64,000 bases of DNA from Paramacrobiotus metropolitanus (taxonomy: Eukaryota; Tardigrada; Eutardigrada; Parachela; Macrobiotidae), in contig NW_026570275.1 of NCBI RefSeq assembly GCF_019649055.1, positions 558,001-622,000 on the forward strand, written 5' to 3'. Shown piece by piece: positions 10,500-19,775 of the stretch. Position numbers and translations under genes: made by a program. How positions within the stretch are numbered: position 1 is the first letter of the stretch; every line of letters starts with the position of its first letter. A model generated the notes under the pieces. The model searched no databases and was not told the origin of the DNA. It was given only the letters and a program-made list of their open reading frames with translations.

Positions 10500-11840
10500 G
10501 GCACCATTTTGCCGGTTAGAACTCCCCCGTATCGTACATCTTTTGAAGATCGAAAATGGCTCCAGGCTAAAACTCAAGAAATGATTAAAGACGGTATCAT
10601 CGAGCCAACAAATTCGGCATGGGGAAGTCCTATTTGCATCGTAAAAAAGAAGGATAAATCCCGGCGTTTAACCGTGGACTTCCGTAAGCTTAATAAAAGA
10701 TTAATGGGCAGTAGTTACCCGCTTCCCAGAGTTGACGATATTCTTAATGCCCTTGACAAAGCAACGGTTTTTAGCAAGATCGATTTAAAAACCGGATTTT
10801 GGCAAATTAAAATAAAACCAGAGGACCGGTGTAAAACAACAATGGTGGGCGAAGAATTCACGTTTCAATACAAAGTCTTACCTTTCGGGATGAAGGACGC
10901 GCCTTCGGCTTTCCAGCGCGCCATGGATTTGACGCTTGCGAACATGAAGTGGAGGAACGTGTTGGTTTTTATTGATGACATTATTGTCTTCAGTAAAAAC
11001 CTGGCAGATCATATGCGGCATTTACAGGAGCTTTTTCTAAGGCTCCAGGAATGCGGCTGGACCATTAATCCTGAAAAAACTGAATTGTTTGTGAACTCGA
11101 TTACCTTTTTGGGTCATACGGTTGATCAATTTGGTATAAGCACGGATCCAGAGAAGATCCAGGCGGTTAAGGAATTCGGCCCTATAAAAGATAAGAAAGA
11201 TATTCTCAGATTCTTGGGCATGGTAGGATATTATCGCCAATTCATTAAGAACTTCCAAGAAATTGCTGAGCCGCTTCAGAAATTAATTCCTAAAAAAGTT
11301 ACCTTCGAGTGGGGAACAGATCAGTGTAGGGCTGTCGAGCAGTTGAAGGAGGCCTTGGTGACGGCGCCGGTCCTGGCCCGTTACGATCCAGAGGCCTTGT
11401 CGAGAGTGGTTGTCGACGCCAGCACTATCGCAGTCGGCGCAGTGCTCATGCAGTGCCCGCGAGATAAGCCGACGGATGTGTCGACGAACTAGAAACCAAT
11501 TGCGTATTTAAGCCGCAAATTGACCGAGACGCGGAAAAGGTTGTACTTCCCAACTGAGCTTGAAGCTTATGCCGTAATTTGCGCCCTAAAAAAGTGGAAG
11601 CATTATTTGTCGGATTATCAGTTTGAAGTCCAGACCGATCATCAGGCTTTGGTTTTCCTAAATAATATGCGCGATGCCGCTGACCGCCTTGGGCGCTGGG
11701 CTTTATACATACAGCAATTCAATACTAAACCGGTACACATTCCCGGCAAAGAGAACGTTATTGCTGACGCGTTAAGCAGAAATCCAGGAGAACAACCGGA
11801 ACCTGACTCTGACGACTCAGACATCGACTTTGACTATCGG
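10500..11840 (+). other. pol: Reverse transcriptase and RNase H domains (copy 1)
   Basis: RT motifs in order: the LTVDFRKLN segment, YPLPRVDDIL, SKIDLKTGFWQI, LPFGMKDAPSAFQRAMD and FIDDIIVFSK, with the catalytic aspartate pair at nt 10974-10979. The connection and RNase H follow, with RVVVDAS and, after the TAG at 11490, TELEAYAVICALKKW and TDHQAL. These are Ty3/gypsy signatures. The TAG falls inside RNase H and the TAA at 10011 falls before RT. As it stands the copy cannot make a full-length Pol without readthrough. Confidence 0.9.
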
Positions 11841-11989
11841 CAAACTTACCCTTTCGCCGGTGATGCCGCGATGATCGAGTGCTGTTTCGCGATCCTGGAA
11901 CGAGACTACGTGGATATCCGTTTCGAGATGATGTCGGCCGAAGTCAAAGCCATTTCTGAAGAAGATATGAAGGCTTTCGATGCAGACAA

Positions 11990-13275
11990 AGTGCAGAAGC
12001 TGATTACTGACGATAAGGCTTCATACTGGGCTGAAGAGCAGTCTCGAGACGTGAGGATTACCCGATGGCGGTTGCTCCTAGAAAATAAAAAGGAAAAGAT
12101 GTCAGACCACGAGAAATTACATTTAAACAAATTTGTGGTGAAACAGGGCGTTGTATACTACAAGTTCGAATTAAACCGGAAGATTTATTATTGCTTGTAC
12201 GTGCCAGTGCACTGGCGGTTACAATTCCTTCAAGATAATCATGACTCACCATTAGCGGCACACTTGGGTGTCTTGGCCACCTACAAGCGAATGTACAAAT
12301 ATTTTTATTGGCCCCGTATGTTTGAGTCTGTTAAAAGTTATTGTGCTTCTTGCCCGGCGTGCCTTGCACAAAATCCTCTCGCTACGGCACCGGCCGGCGC
12401 TCTCCAGTCAAACCCGACCGTTCCTCCTCGGTTAGTTTGGGCAATTGACGTTGCTCCGGGCCTCCCAACGACGGAATCTGGAAACAAAAACATTATTATT
12501 GCAGTTGATTACGGAAGCAAGTATATGGTTGCGGAGGCAGTTGAGAGAAATGACGCTGCAACATTGGCGTTGTTCTTTTATCGTCGTATCCTGACAGTCT
12601 TTGGCATGCCCGTACACATTACCTCAGACCGCGGCAGTAATTTCATGTCTGAAATGTTTCCGGAGCTCCTTGCTCTCGCTGGTGTCGCTCACGCACCGAC
12701 GGCGTCAGGCCACCAGCAGGGCAATGGACTTGTTGAAAAACGCGTAGGGGAAATCAAAAAGGCGCTAGCGAAGTATGTTAATGAACAGCAAAGTGACTGG
12801 GATATATTCCTCCCAGCACTTTGTGCTGCTTTTAACAGCAAAGTTGTGGAGCGAACAGGCCGCACACCATTCTTCATGATGCATGGCACCGAGATGCGCT
12901 TGCCCATAAACAATTTTTTGCCATTTGAAGAAGATTTCGTAATTCCCGCCCATGTATATGTACAGCAGATGCAACGCGGCCTTGGTGAAGCCTTGGATTT
13001 AGTGAATGCAGAAGAGTTTCGGCATAAGCTTAAAGATAAAATTAGATATGATGCCAATATCTCACATGTATCGTATAAACCGGGAGATCAAGTTTTGGTA
13101 TACGTGTTACATCGGAAAGTGGGGAAGAATCCATCCCTTATGCCCCGTTGGACTGCTGGATGGGAAATTGTGCGTCAGTCAGGGCCAGTGCATTATGTAG
13201 TAAAAAGTAATCGGCGTGGAAATGTTAAAACTGACACTGTACATGTCAGCCGTTTAAAGCCGTATAATTTCCGCG
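11990..13275 (+). other. pol: Integrase: HHCC module 2, DDE core, GPY-like C-terminus (copy 1)
   Basis: The HHCC domain (H-x6-H and C-x2-C, nt ~12007-12363) is followed by the catalytic core. The core has WAIDVAPG (first Asp, nt ~12441), TSDRGSNF (second Asp, ~12624) and GLVEKRVG (Glu, ~12732). The C-terminal part has GDQVLVYV, then a GP-x-HYVV stretch and VHVSRLKPY, the usual GPY/F-type ending. I see no chromodomain. After it the polyprotein continues for ~300 residues, which is unusual. Confidence 0.88.
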
Positions 13276-13767
13276 ACGTCGATACTATTCTACAAGACGA
13301 GCATTTACCGAAATTACTCGACTGTGTGGAAAAGGAATGCCCAGATGAATTGGTTGAGGCGCCCGCGCCGCCGCCGGTGATTCCATCCGTTGATTCAGCA
13401 TCGTCGCGCCTTGATGCTGAGTATGCTGAATACCTGGATAACCAGATGGAAACGGTTCCATTGCTTAAAACCCGCTCCGGGCGTGTGGTGAAACCTGTGG
13501 AAAGACTTGTAAACCAGATGAACGACAAAAAGCGTAAAAGAGACCCGTCGGCTGATGCTAAAAAGCGCATGGCCACAAATGATAGAGAACCGGCTGTTCT
13601 GAATGTATCCCAGCCGGGAGGGGGTCAATCCGAACTAGCTGAACCATTGGCCAGTCATACTTCGTCAATTACCTGTAACGCAATGGAGATTGGGCCGGCG
13701 CAGCCCGCAAAAACTCCTTTAGCAGTTGTAGAAGACAGAGTTCTTCCAGCCCCGGCTTGGGCGCGTC

Positions 13768-14189
13768 CGATTGAGCAGTTCTGGCCTCAGGGTGTAATAT
13801 CTGATGATGCCCTGGATAAACAGGAATTCTGGAGGTATCGACAAATGGAGTGTAGTGACATGATGTTGTGGGACGCCGTTGTTGATGGAGACTGCACTCT
13901 GGAGGAATCTGCATACGCGGCCTGGCATCTCCCTCTAGTTCTGAAAGTAAAAGGCATTATCTGCCATTACGGCGAAAGAGAGGATATCCAGAAAAGAATC
14001 CCTAAAATTCTGATCCCGTTTCAATGGCGTAAAATATTAGTTGAATCAGTACACCGTCGGTTACTTCATAAGTATGGCAGTGCCATTTCGCCATATGATT
14101 ACTTGTACAGAAACCTTCGGTTTTTCTGGCCTGAAATGAAGTCTGATTTAGCGAAATTTTGCCGGATCTGTACCTTATGTAATCTGGAT
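13768..14189 (+). other. Third HHCC zinc module at the Pol C-terminus (copy 1)
   Basis: The last ~140 residues repeat the architecture of modules 1 and 2: a D-K-Q-E-F-W helix, I-L-I-P-x-Q-W-R, H-x4-H, RFFWPEM and a final C-x2-C (CTLC), ending three residues later. It is linked to the integrase by a long low-complexity, lysine/proline-rich spacer that includes the sequence KKRKRDP, a plausible nuclear localisation signal. The module is conserved in copy 2. Confidence 0.7.
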
Positions 14190-14192
14190 TAA

Positions 14193-14530
14193 AAGGCCAG
14201 GCGGCCGTGTAAATCTGTACATTTATTTTATTTTTGAATTTTAAGAATTGAAATTTTTACTCTCTACTGCATTAAATTGCCTGGAAAATTCCCAAAATTG
14301 TTTGTACGTACAGATTGACGGTGTGTATTCGCCATTGGACAGTCCGCGATGACGTAGTAGCGTTCGTTGCTCTTTTGCATATCAGCTGCGTAGGGAAGCT
14401 GCTGATAGCTGGCCGCAAATGATATTCATACCGGCAAGATCAGCGTTAGTCGTCAATTCGCTTTCAGCTTCGTCTGAGTTTCCTCTTCTTATACACTGAA
14501 TTTGTGGCTAAATTACTGTATATTGCTGCA
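14193..14530 (+). promoter_or_regulatory. Near-invariant spacer between pol and gene A (copy 1)
   Basis: About 290 bp here differ from copy 2 (40210-40500) at only about one or two positions, while the coding sequence just upstream differs every few codons. It has no open frame. It contains an AT-rich block and a 10-bp palindrome (TGTACGTACA) paired with an upstream inverted TCTGTACA. The likely roles are an accessory-gene promoter, a splice acceptor region or an RNA export/packaging element. The alternative is a recent recombination tract between the subfamilies. Confidence 0.6.
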
Positions 14531-15361
14531 ATGCATCGTCCAAAAGTGCCGTCGCATCCTTCCTTTCAGCATGAGGACACCACAAGTTCCTCAGAAGACT
14601 CGGTACAAGTTGAAGCGGACATCCCGCCGCCAGAGAATCCTGATCCTCACGTCGGATGGCCAGAACCGACATTTGAGTGGTCCCATCGCATGGTGGATTG
14701 TGGCCTTCGTCCGTCTCCGCATGATTATGCTCGTGGAGCGCTGAGCTACATTCCTCCCTCTGGTCTGCAACGTTCTCATTACACTCCAGATGCTGATTTC
14801 GTGGGATTGCACCCGGATACTCGCCTGCGCTTCCGTGCCAAGATTTTTCACAATGGTTCGCAGATGACGGTGGACAAATATAACCGCTTTGTCCACACTC
14901 TGGATCTGTCAAAGGACGCACACTATGCTTTACTTCGTTACCTGCGTGTGGACTTCCGACAAGGATGGCTTATCGGGCAGATTGTCTACGAACTCCGTCG
15001 GAACCACGGCATCAATGTTGTGCGTAATCCAGTAGAGTTTCTCACCGCCTTGAATTATCATCCGGGAGAGACTGGTGATCGTGGAGCCGTCGTCACATTG
15101 GTGGACGTATATAACCAGCATATTACGGATGATGTTTCGATGATTGATGAAGACTTACGACTGGAAGCGGAGCAGCGTTATTATCAGCGCTTGGATGCGG
15201 TGCAGCAACGCCCGTCGGGACAACAACGGCAAGGACTGACACTTCGATGGTCGCTGACGGAAGGACAGGAGAAACGCGGCCCGGGCAAACTGGATGCTTC
15301 GATTGCCAAGCGTCATCGTCCACGCCGCGATGATGACGATGATATGGGCGCTGCTGTTTAG
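14531..15361 (+). CDS. Accessory gene A, unknown function (intact, copy 1)
   Basis: A 276-residue protein starts at the ATG at 14531, chosen because copy 2 has its ATG at the same place (40549) and the upstream codons are not conserved. The N-terminus is serine/acid/proline-rich. The middle (DKYNRFVHTLDLSKDAHYAL) looks like a compact helical fold. The C-terminus has a basic KRHRPRR patch followed by five aspartates, which could act as a nuclear signal. Most differences from copy 2 keep the reading frame and many are synonymous, so it has been under coding selection. No family is recognised. Confidence 0.8.
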   Translation: MHRPKVPSHPSFQHEDTTSSSEDSVQVEADIPPPENPDPHVGWPEPTFEWSHRMVDCGLRPSPHDYARGALSYIPPSGLQRSHYTPDADFVGLHPDTRLRFRAKIFHNGSQMTVDKYNRFVHTLDLSKDAHYALLRYLRVDFRQGWLIGQIVYELRRNHGINVVRNPVEFLTALNYHPGETGDRGAVVTLVDVYNQHITDDVSMIDEDLRLEAEQRYYQRLDAVQQRPSGQQRQGLTLRWSLTEGQEKRGPGKLDASIAKRHRPRRDDDDDMGAAV

Positions 15362-15943
15362 CCGTTTCCCTTCAATACAGCATTTAATAGGCTTTTCACG
15401 TTATTGTGCCCTCTACTTCGCCACTATCTGGTGTTTTTCACGGTTTGAAATGAGTACCCTTTTCTTTCTTTGAGTTTACAAATTCGGTACAGCCTTTTAT
15501 CTGTCAGTTCTACAATTAGCTTCTAGCGTTGCTTTACAATGCACAACTTCTCTATGTCTTGGCTTACCGTTGTCGGCCTTGCACAATATTAAATGGGCGG
15601 TTTGGCAATAAATGGTTGAATGGTGTTTAAATCCGATTGTTTACAATTGCAATTCCCGGGAAATCCAAGCAAAACAGTACAGCTAAACAAAAAAGGTGTA
15701 AATATCATTGCGTTCTGGAAAAAAATGCAAAGTCTTCACGTTTGAACATGTAAACAATTATGTCACTGTATCAACCGCCCGCATGTAGTCAGATGTTAGG
15801 GCAGTCGCAGTTTGAGTGCACACAGCTGTTTCTGGTCTGCACAGCTGCAGTGTGTCAGTCGTTTCATGTTCAGAATTTCAGCTTTATCTTTTCACCTCAT
15901 TCATAGCCTCTCTGGTTTAAACTCTTCACCTTTTTTTTTAAAA
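15362..15943 (+). other. Spacer between genes A and B (copy 1)
   Basis: No gene is visible. Near its 3' end is a block shared with copy 2 around 'TCAACCGCC' and 'AGATGTTAGGGCAGT' (about 15770-15800 here, 41799-41833 there). A TCAACCGCC word also precedes gene F. This may be a promoter element for the accessory genes; that is an inference. Confidence 0.35.
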
Positions 15944-16731
15944 ATGGAGATGGAATTTTATAAATCCGAGCGCGGACGTATGATTTGTGCTGAGCAAGAT
16001 GAGAAGAAGCGCCGTAAGTTCGTCAGATTTTCTGATTCTGTTGCGTATGTTCTGGCGAACCAGGAACACATTTCCGAGTTTGTGTACTTTTGGCGTTCTT
16101 TGGACGGCCCGTATATTTCCATTTCGGAGCTTTGTAAACTCTCTAATTCCGAAATTATGGCCTTGAATTTTACAGAACCCGAGCCATTGGATTTTGAGGC
16201 TCAGGTGGCTTTAGAGATCGAGAAAGTTCGTGCGTCGGAAATGCAGATGTATTACTTGAAGATCGGTTTTATTCTGTATCCCGACACTCCTGTCCTACGT
16301 GAAGCATCTGAACGGCTTCGGAAGGAATTTGGCTTGCCATCCTTATTCAACCTGCCGGAAACTCCGCGTGAGCGTCATCAGCGCATGGTGGAACACAACA
16401 AGCGAGTGATGGAAGAAGAGCTTTGTTGTGTGGAGTGTGAGAATAATGGCCAAGGCTCGTGTGGTCGGATGCTGTATACTTTGGACGATGAGCCTATTCT
16501 AAGCTGTGGGGATCTGGCAATCTCGAGGACTGGAAAGAGCCAGACTTAGATTTGGATGACTGGTGGGCAGAGCACAAGCTGGATTTTAAGGATCCGATTG
16601 AATTTTTGCCTGTGGACATGCTGTGGATGGATGAAGACTTCGGCACTGATCAGAAACCGAAGAAGAAGCGCAAGCACATCGTAGTGCAGCGCCATGTTCT
16701 CCGTGGCATTCCCCACACCTACTGGAAGTGA
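15944..16731 (+). pseudogene. Accessory gene B, nuclear zinc-cluster protein, frameshifted (copy 1)
   Basis: From the ATG at 15944 the frame is open to 16549, but about 1 nt is missing near 16500 relative to copy 2. The conserved C-terminal third (WGSGNLEDW to HTYWK, ending with TGA at 16729) is therefore out of frame. A cysteine cluster C-C-x2-C-x7-C lies at about nt 16423-16461. The out-of-frame tail contains PKKKRK, the classical SV40-type nuclear localisation sequence. The intact protein would be ~262 residues. A small nuclear regulator of Tat/Rev type is a guess. The N-terminal half is badly damaged in copy 2. Confidence 0.65.
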
Positions 16732-17380
16732 GGACTTTTGTTGATCGGCCGTTTGTGTGTTTAAATTACAGCTCGATGATTTAAATTGTATGGGCCTTTT
16801 TCTTTAAAATCTCTCGCTGTTTCCTGCCCTTTATGTGTGTTTTGAGGACGCTGAGCGCAACATGCCTAATCATGTATAATTTTATAGCTGCTGCCTTTTA
16901 GCATTTAAAATGAGTGTTGTTTTGCTCTCCTCCCACCCAGTTGTGATCGAGCCTACAGTTATGGCTCTGTTTTCCATGAATTTTGTACTGATGGAATGAT
17001 CCGTAATTTCATAGGCTTTAAGTATTTTGTAAAAAGGAATTAAAAGCCTGTGGAAGTTAGGATCTTGCGTGTTGAAAGCGGTAAATTGTCGAGCGTATAT
17101 TCGTTTAATATACACACTCTAGTGAAATTGCTGACGGTGCTAAGAAGTGTTCTTGCAATATACACGCTCTGCCGTAGGCCGTGTGTTAGTGGACTTCGCT
17201 GGTTACGAAGTATGCGGTCGCCAGCGGGGGCGGCTGTCAACTCCTATCCTGAATGTATCCCAGTGTAAAATTTTCGTAAAAATTTAAATTATATTATTCC
17301 CTTTCACTGATACGCCTGATACCGTGGGATAAACTCTTGTTTTGTTTTGTTTATTCCATTGTCGCAGTTTTTGTATCAGC
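16732..17380 (+). other. Spacer between genes B and C (copy 1)
   Basis: No convincing gene. A block around 17190-17265 ('GGACTTCGCTGG' to 'CTGAATGTATCCCAG') is conserved in copy 2 (43250-43330). The last 40 nt are T-rich and end in CAG just before the gene C start, compatible with a splice acceptor. Confidence 0.4.
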
Positions 17381-17563
17381 ATGACGCCCCCAGCCTCTGA
17401 AAAGAAGAAAGCGGCCAAGCAGGCGCTGGAAACCCGTGTGACGGCGTGGACGGAAATAGTGGCTCAGAAGATGGCCGAACGCACTGAAGCTCAGCAACGT
17501 TTTGAGCGTGGCAGAATCGCTGTCAAGGAGGCAGTGTCTAAGCTTCCCCCGAAGACTCCTTGA
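17381..17563 (+). CDS. Accessory gene C, 60-residue helical basic protein (copy 1)
   Basis: The protein begins MTPPASEKKKAAK and ends KLPPKTP. Copy 2 encodes the same length with only a handful of changes. It is rich in A, K, E and R and predicted to be one long amphipathic helix, with W near the centre. The stop TGA (17561-17563) overlaps the ATG of gene D (TGATG); in copy 2 the overlap is TAATG. Conservation of length and of the overlap supports a real coupled pair. Function unknown. Confidence 0.75.
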   Translation: MTPPASEKKKAAKQALETRVTAWTEIVAQKMAERTEAQQRFERGRIAVKEAVSKLPPKTP

Positions 17564-17826
17564 TGTCGCATCATTGGGTGGATTTATGCAGGCTGATTTT
17601 GCCCACTATTGTTAGAATGTCTGGTATTCTGTGCGAAATGCTTGAAACCGTGCTTCACTCGTATGATCTCCTTCGCCTTCATCCTTTTATTCGTACGCTC
17701 ATGTCTCTGCTGAGATCTCATATTGTAGATTTAGTGTATCGTTTTATCTTGTATTTTTATTGTTTTACGGTTAGTTTTCTCCTTTATTCAGATTGTGTTT
17801 TGCCACACGGGTTGTACACTCTTTAG
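17563..17826 (+). CDS. Accessory gene D, small hydrophobic protein (copy 1)
   Basis: The ATG at 17563 sits inside the stop of gene C. The 87-residue product is strongly hydrophobic, with leucine/isoleucine-rich segments that could form one or two membrane helices (around residues 10-25 and 50-75). Copy 2 encodes a 120-residue version, and the first ~45 residues are well conserved with several synonymous changes. The C-termini differ in frame or length. A small membrane protein is the best guess, and translation is probably by termination-reinitiation. Confidence 0.6.
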   Translation: MSHHWVDLCRLILPTIVRMSGILCEMLETVLHSYDLLRLHPFIRTLMSLLRSHIVDLVYRFILYFYCFTVSFLLYSDCVLPHGLYTL

Positions 17827-17900
17827 CTGGTACATTATGGTTTTGCGTTTCGTCCCGCAAGGCGTTCTTGTTGTGTAGTTACTGTGCGAGTTGCGAGTTC

Positions 17901-17906
17901 AATAAA
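17901..17906 (+). terminator. Poly(A) signal after genes C/D (copy 1)
   Basis: AATAAA lies 75 nt after the gene D stop and just before the tRNA-like array. It is conserved at 43974-43979 in copy 2. It would end subgenomic sense transcripts while full-length genomic RNA must read through it. Confidence 0.5.
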
Positions 17907-18108
17907 GTCTAAGTAGTCACCGTCTGTGCTGTTGTTGGTAAATGCTGAACAGCGTAGCGCACGACCGCTCGAGACTACACTTCCGTTACGATGTTGCGTT
18001 GCTCTGCAAGTAGCTGGTCATTTGGGCGGGTAGGCCACAGGCGCATCCGCTATTAATCGTTGCTAATGTACGCCTTTGGCGCTCCCGTTAAAGAGGGTTT
18101 TGCGTAGA

Positions 18109-18209
18109 GCGACCCCGCTAGTATAGTAGTGGCTTCCGTTGCTTCGTCATTGGAGGTCGGAGGTTCTAGTCTACATAAAAACGCGATTTTGTAAATGTCT
18201 TTCCTTTTT
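18109..18209 (+). ncRNA. tRNA-like unit 1 (copy 1)
   Basis: A box TAGTATAGTAG at 18119-18129, B box GGTTCTAGTCT at 18162-18172, T5 stop at 18205. A stretch of 93 nt (18098-18190) is identical to copy 2 (44171-44263), although its surroundings have diverged. The sequences GTAGA and TCTAC at its edges can pair. Confidence 0.65.
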
Positions 18210-18335
18210 GGTTTTTATTTCATGAATCGCTATATTTTTATTTGTGGACTTAATATGGGGAATATTGGGTGAATCGCTGTTGAGAGGTGTCAAATGAACA
18301 CTGCAAGCTGTGTTATTAGTATTATTTTTATCGAT

Positions 18336-18455
18336 GACTCTTGTAGTCGAGTGGTCCAGTAAAGTGGCCAATACCAGGCGAATCCGTTTACCTGTTGCTG
18401 GTCCTGGGTTCCAATCCCCAAAAATCAAAAAGCGTTTTCATAAAACCTTCTTTTT
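18336..18455 (+). ncRNA. tRNA-like unit 2 (copy 1)
   Basis: A box TAGTCGAGTGG at 18344-18354, B box GGTTCCAATCC at 18407-18417, T5 stop at 18451. The interior is less conserved in copy 2 than in the other units. Confidence 0.6.
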
Positions 18456-18584
18456 CGTGTCCAAATTTTTGCATTTGGTTGTACTTACACAGTCGGTGTG
18501 ATACCGTTAATTTCTTATTGGTTTTCAACGAGCGGCGCACACTTGCACAGCCTTTACCGTTCAGATTTTGTTCTTTTACCGTGA

Positions 18585-18697
18585 GACGTCGTAGTGTAGT
18601 GGTTGTCCGCCTTATCTCCGTGACTACTCGGTCAATCTCGGGCCTTGGGTTCAAAACCCTTACAAGTATTGCACATTTCTTTAAACCTTCCTTTTTT
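18585..18697 (+). ncRNA. tRNA-like unit 3 (copy 1)
   Basis: A box TAGTGTAGTGG (perfect consensus) at 18592-18602, B box GGTTCAAAACC at 18648-18658, T6 stop at 18692. The body is nearly identical in copy 2, where the B box is GGTTCGAAACC. Confidence 0.7.
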
Positions 18698-18797
18698 GGA
18701 TTTTACCTTGTTATAATGACATCGAATATTCATTGCTGTTGACGTTGCTACTTTAACGATCGTTTCTGATGAGCGAATTCAAAAGTTACTGTCGTAG

Positions 18798-18910
18798 AAC
18801 AGCGTAGTATAGTGCTTTGCACCGTTGAACTACAGCAACGGGGAAATGAAACGGTTGCGGGTTCAAGTCCCTTACAGCTAATTTGCAATTTTGAGAAACT
18901 TACTTTTTTT
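18798..18910 (+). ncRNA. tRNA-like unit 4 (copy 1)
   Basis: A box TAGTATAGTGC at 18805-18815, B box GGTTCAAGTCC at 18860-18870, T7 stop at 18904. Between the boxes is a 6-bp hairpin, CCGTTG and CAACGG around an 8-nt loop (18822-18841), at the place of an anticodon arm. The loop is one base too long for a tRNA and lacks the usual T at position 33. Confidence 0.68.
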
Positions 18911-19057
18911 CGTTTTATATTTTTGTTTTCGTCTTTGGAAAAGTATTGACAGTAGTTCCCAGAATATTAGAATTAAACTCAAAGAGCTGGGCGTAAAATT
19001 GTATGCACACTCAATGGTTGACATTGCACTTGGCCGTCTCTTCGTCTGTATTCGAAT

Positions 19058-19162
19058 GACTTTGTAGTTCAGTGGCTATGAATGATGGCCTCATGTACTA
19101 CCTCCTTAACGGCCGGTCTTAATCTCAGGGTTGCATGCTGCATCTTTACGAACTACATTTTT
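19058..19162 (+). ncRNA. tRNA-like unit 5 (copy 1)
   Basis: A good A box TAGTTCAGTGG at 19065-19075. The B box is degenerate (GGTTGCATGCT at 19129-19139), in the same way in copy 2. T5 stop at 19158. Confidence 0.5.
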
Positions 19163-19285
19163 CTGCCCTATATTTTTGTACCCTTGTGGGATGAAGAGTT
19201 AATCGTTTGGTGCCTTATTGCGTCAGGTTAAATATACACGACATGGCGCTTCCGGTGTTGAACCCAACTCGGTTTTAACGTAGAG

Positions 19286-19391
19286 CACCTTGTGGCGTAG
19301 TGGCTAGACTGAGAATCCATACCGACCCGCTTCTCGCAAGTCTAGAGTTCGAATCCCTAAAGTTAATTCGTTTAATTTAAAACCATCTTTT
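19286..19391 (+). ncRNA. tRNA-like unit 6 (copy 1)
   Basis: A box TGGCGTAGTGG at 19293-19303, B box AGTTCGAATCC at 19346-19356, T4 stop at 19388. The T-arm TAGAG/CCCTA pairs with one mismatch. Confidence 0.65.
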
Positions 19392-19492
19392 CGGTTTTAT
19401 ATTTTTGTATCAATATGCAGCATTTTGTTGGATTCGAGGTTGTTAATTTTACGGCCACTCCCGACGAGCGAAGTTAAAGTTTAACTCCGCAG

Positions 19493-19605
19493 ATTGTAGT
19501 GGCGTAGTGCACTGAACTGTTGAACCACAACAACAGGTGCAATGAGGGTTGCGGGTTCGAGTCCCCTACAATTAATATGCATTTTCTGAAACCTTATTTT
19601 TTTTT
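19493..19605 (+). ncRNA. tRNA-like unit 7, with acceptor-like stem (copy 1)
   Basis: A box TGGCGTAGTGC at 19500-19510, B box GGTTCGAGTCC at 19554-19564, T9 stop at 19597. A perfect 7-bp stem, ATTGTAG (19493-19499) with CTACAAT (19566-19572), closes the unit just as a tRNA acceptor stem would. A 6-bp hairpin (CTGTTG/CAACAG, 8-nt loop) sits at the anticodon position. The T-arm is reduced to about three pairs. In copy 2 the acceptor-like pairing is lost. Confidence 0.7.
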
Positions 19606-19775
19606 GGTTTTTTGTATTTATTACTGTTATTGTGAAAATATTGCCGCTGCCGGAATGAATTTTATGGTCACGGTGACGATGGAATAATAAAGTCCATTTG
19701 CGGCCATGGTTGTGAATTCCCGTCGTAGCGTGAACTTTCGTAGTACAGCGCCTCCGGTGATTGCCAAACTAAAAG

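Larger units (their letters stand above)
3588..14192 (+). pseudogene. gag-pol: gag-pol, single open frame with two nonsense codons (copy 1)
   Basis: One frame of 3,535 codons runs from the ATG at 3588 to TAA at 14190. Two point nonsense codons interrupt it: TAA at 10011-10013, where copy 2 has a tyrosine codon, and TAG at 11490-11492, where copy 2 has tryptophan. Order of domains: basic N-terminus; long coiled coil (about residues 300-605); capsid-like gag domain (800-960); RG/N-rich RNA-binding stretch (985-1165); zinc knuckle (1194-1206); aspartic protease (DTGS at 1295); a first HHCC zinc module (about 1721-1846); RT and RNase H; integrase with its own HHCC, DDE core and GPY-like end; and a C-terminal third HHCC module. 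There is no frameshift between gag and pol, unlike most gypsy elements. A single 3,534-residue polyprotein is implied. Confidence 0.9.

Noticed and set aside
18822-18841. Unit 4 loop contains CTA, suggesting an amber suppressor tRNA that could read the element's stop codons
   Set aside because: The loop has 8 nt, lacks the T at position 33, no full cloverleaf forms, and the stops in gag-pol are of all three types. A Pol III promoter-bearing RNA is a safer reading.
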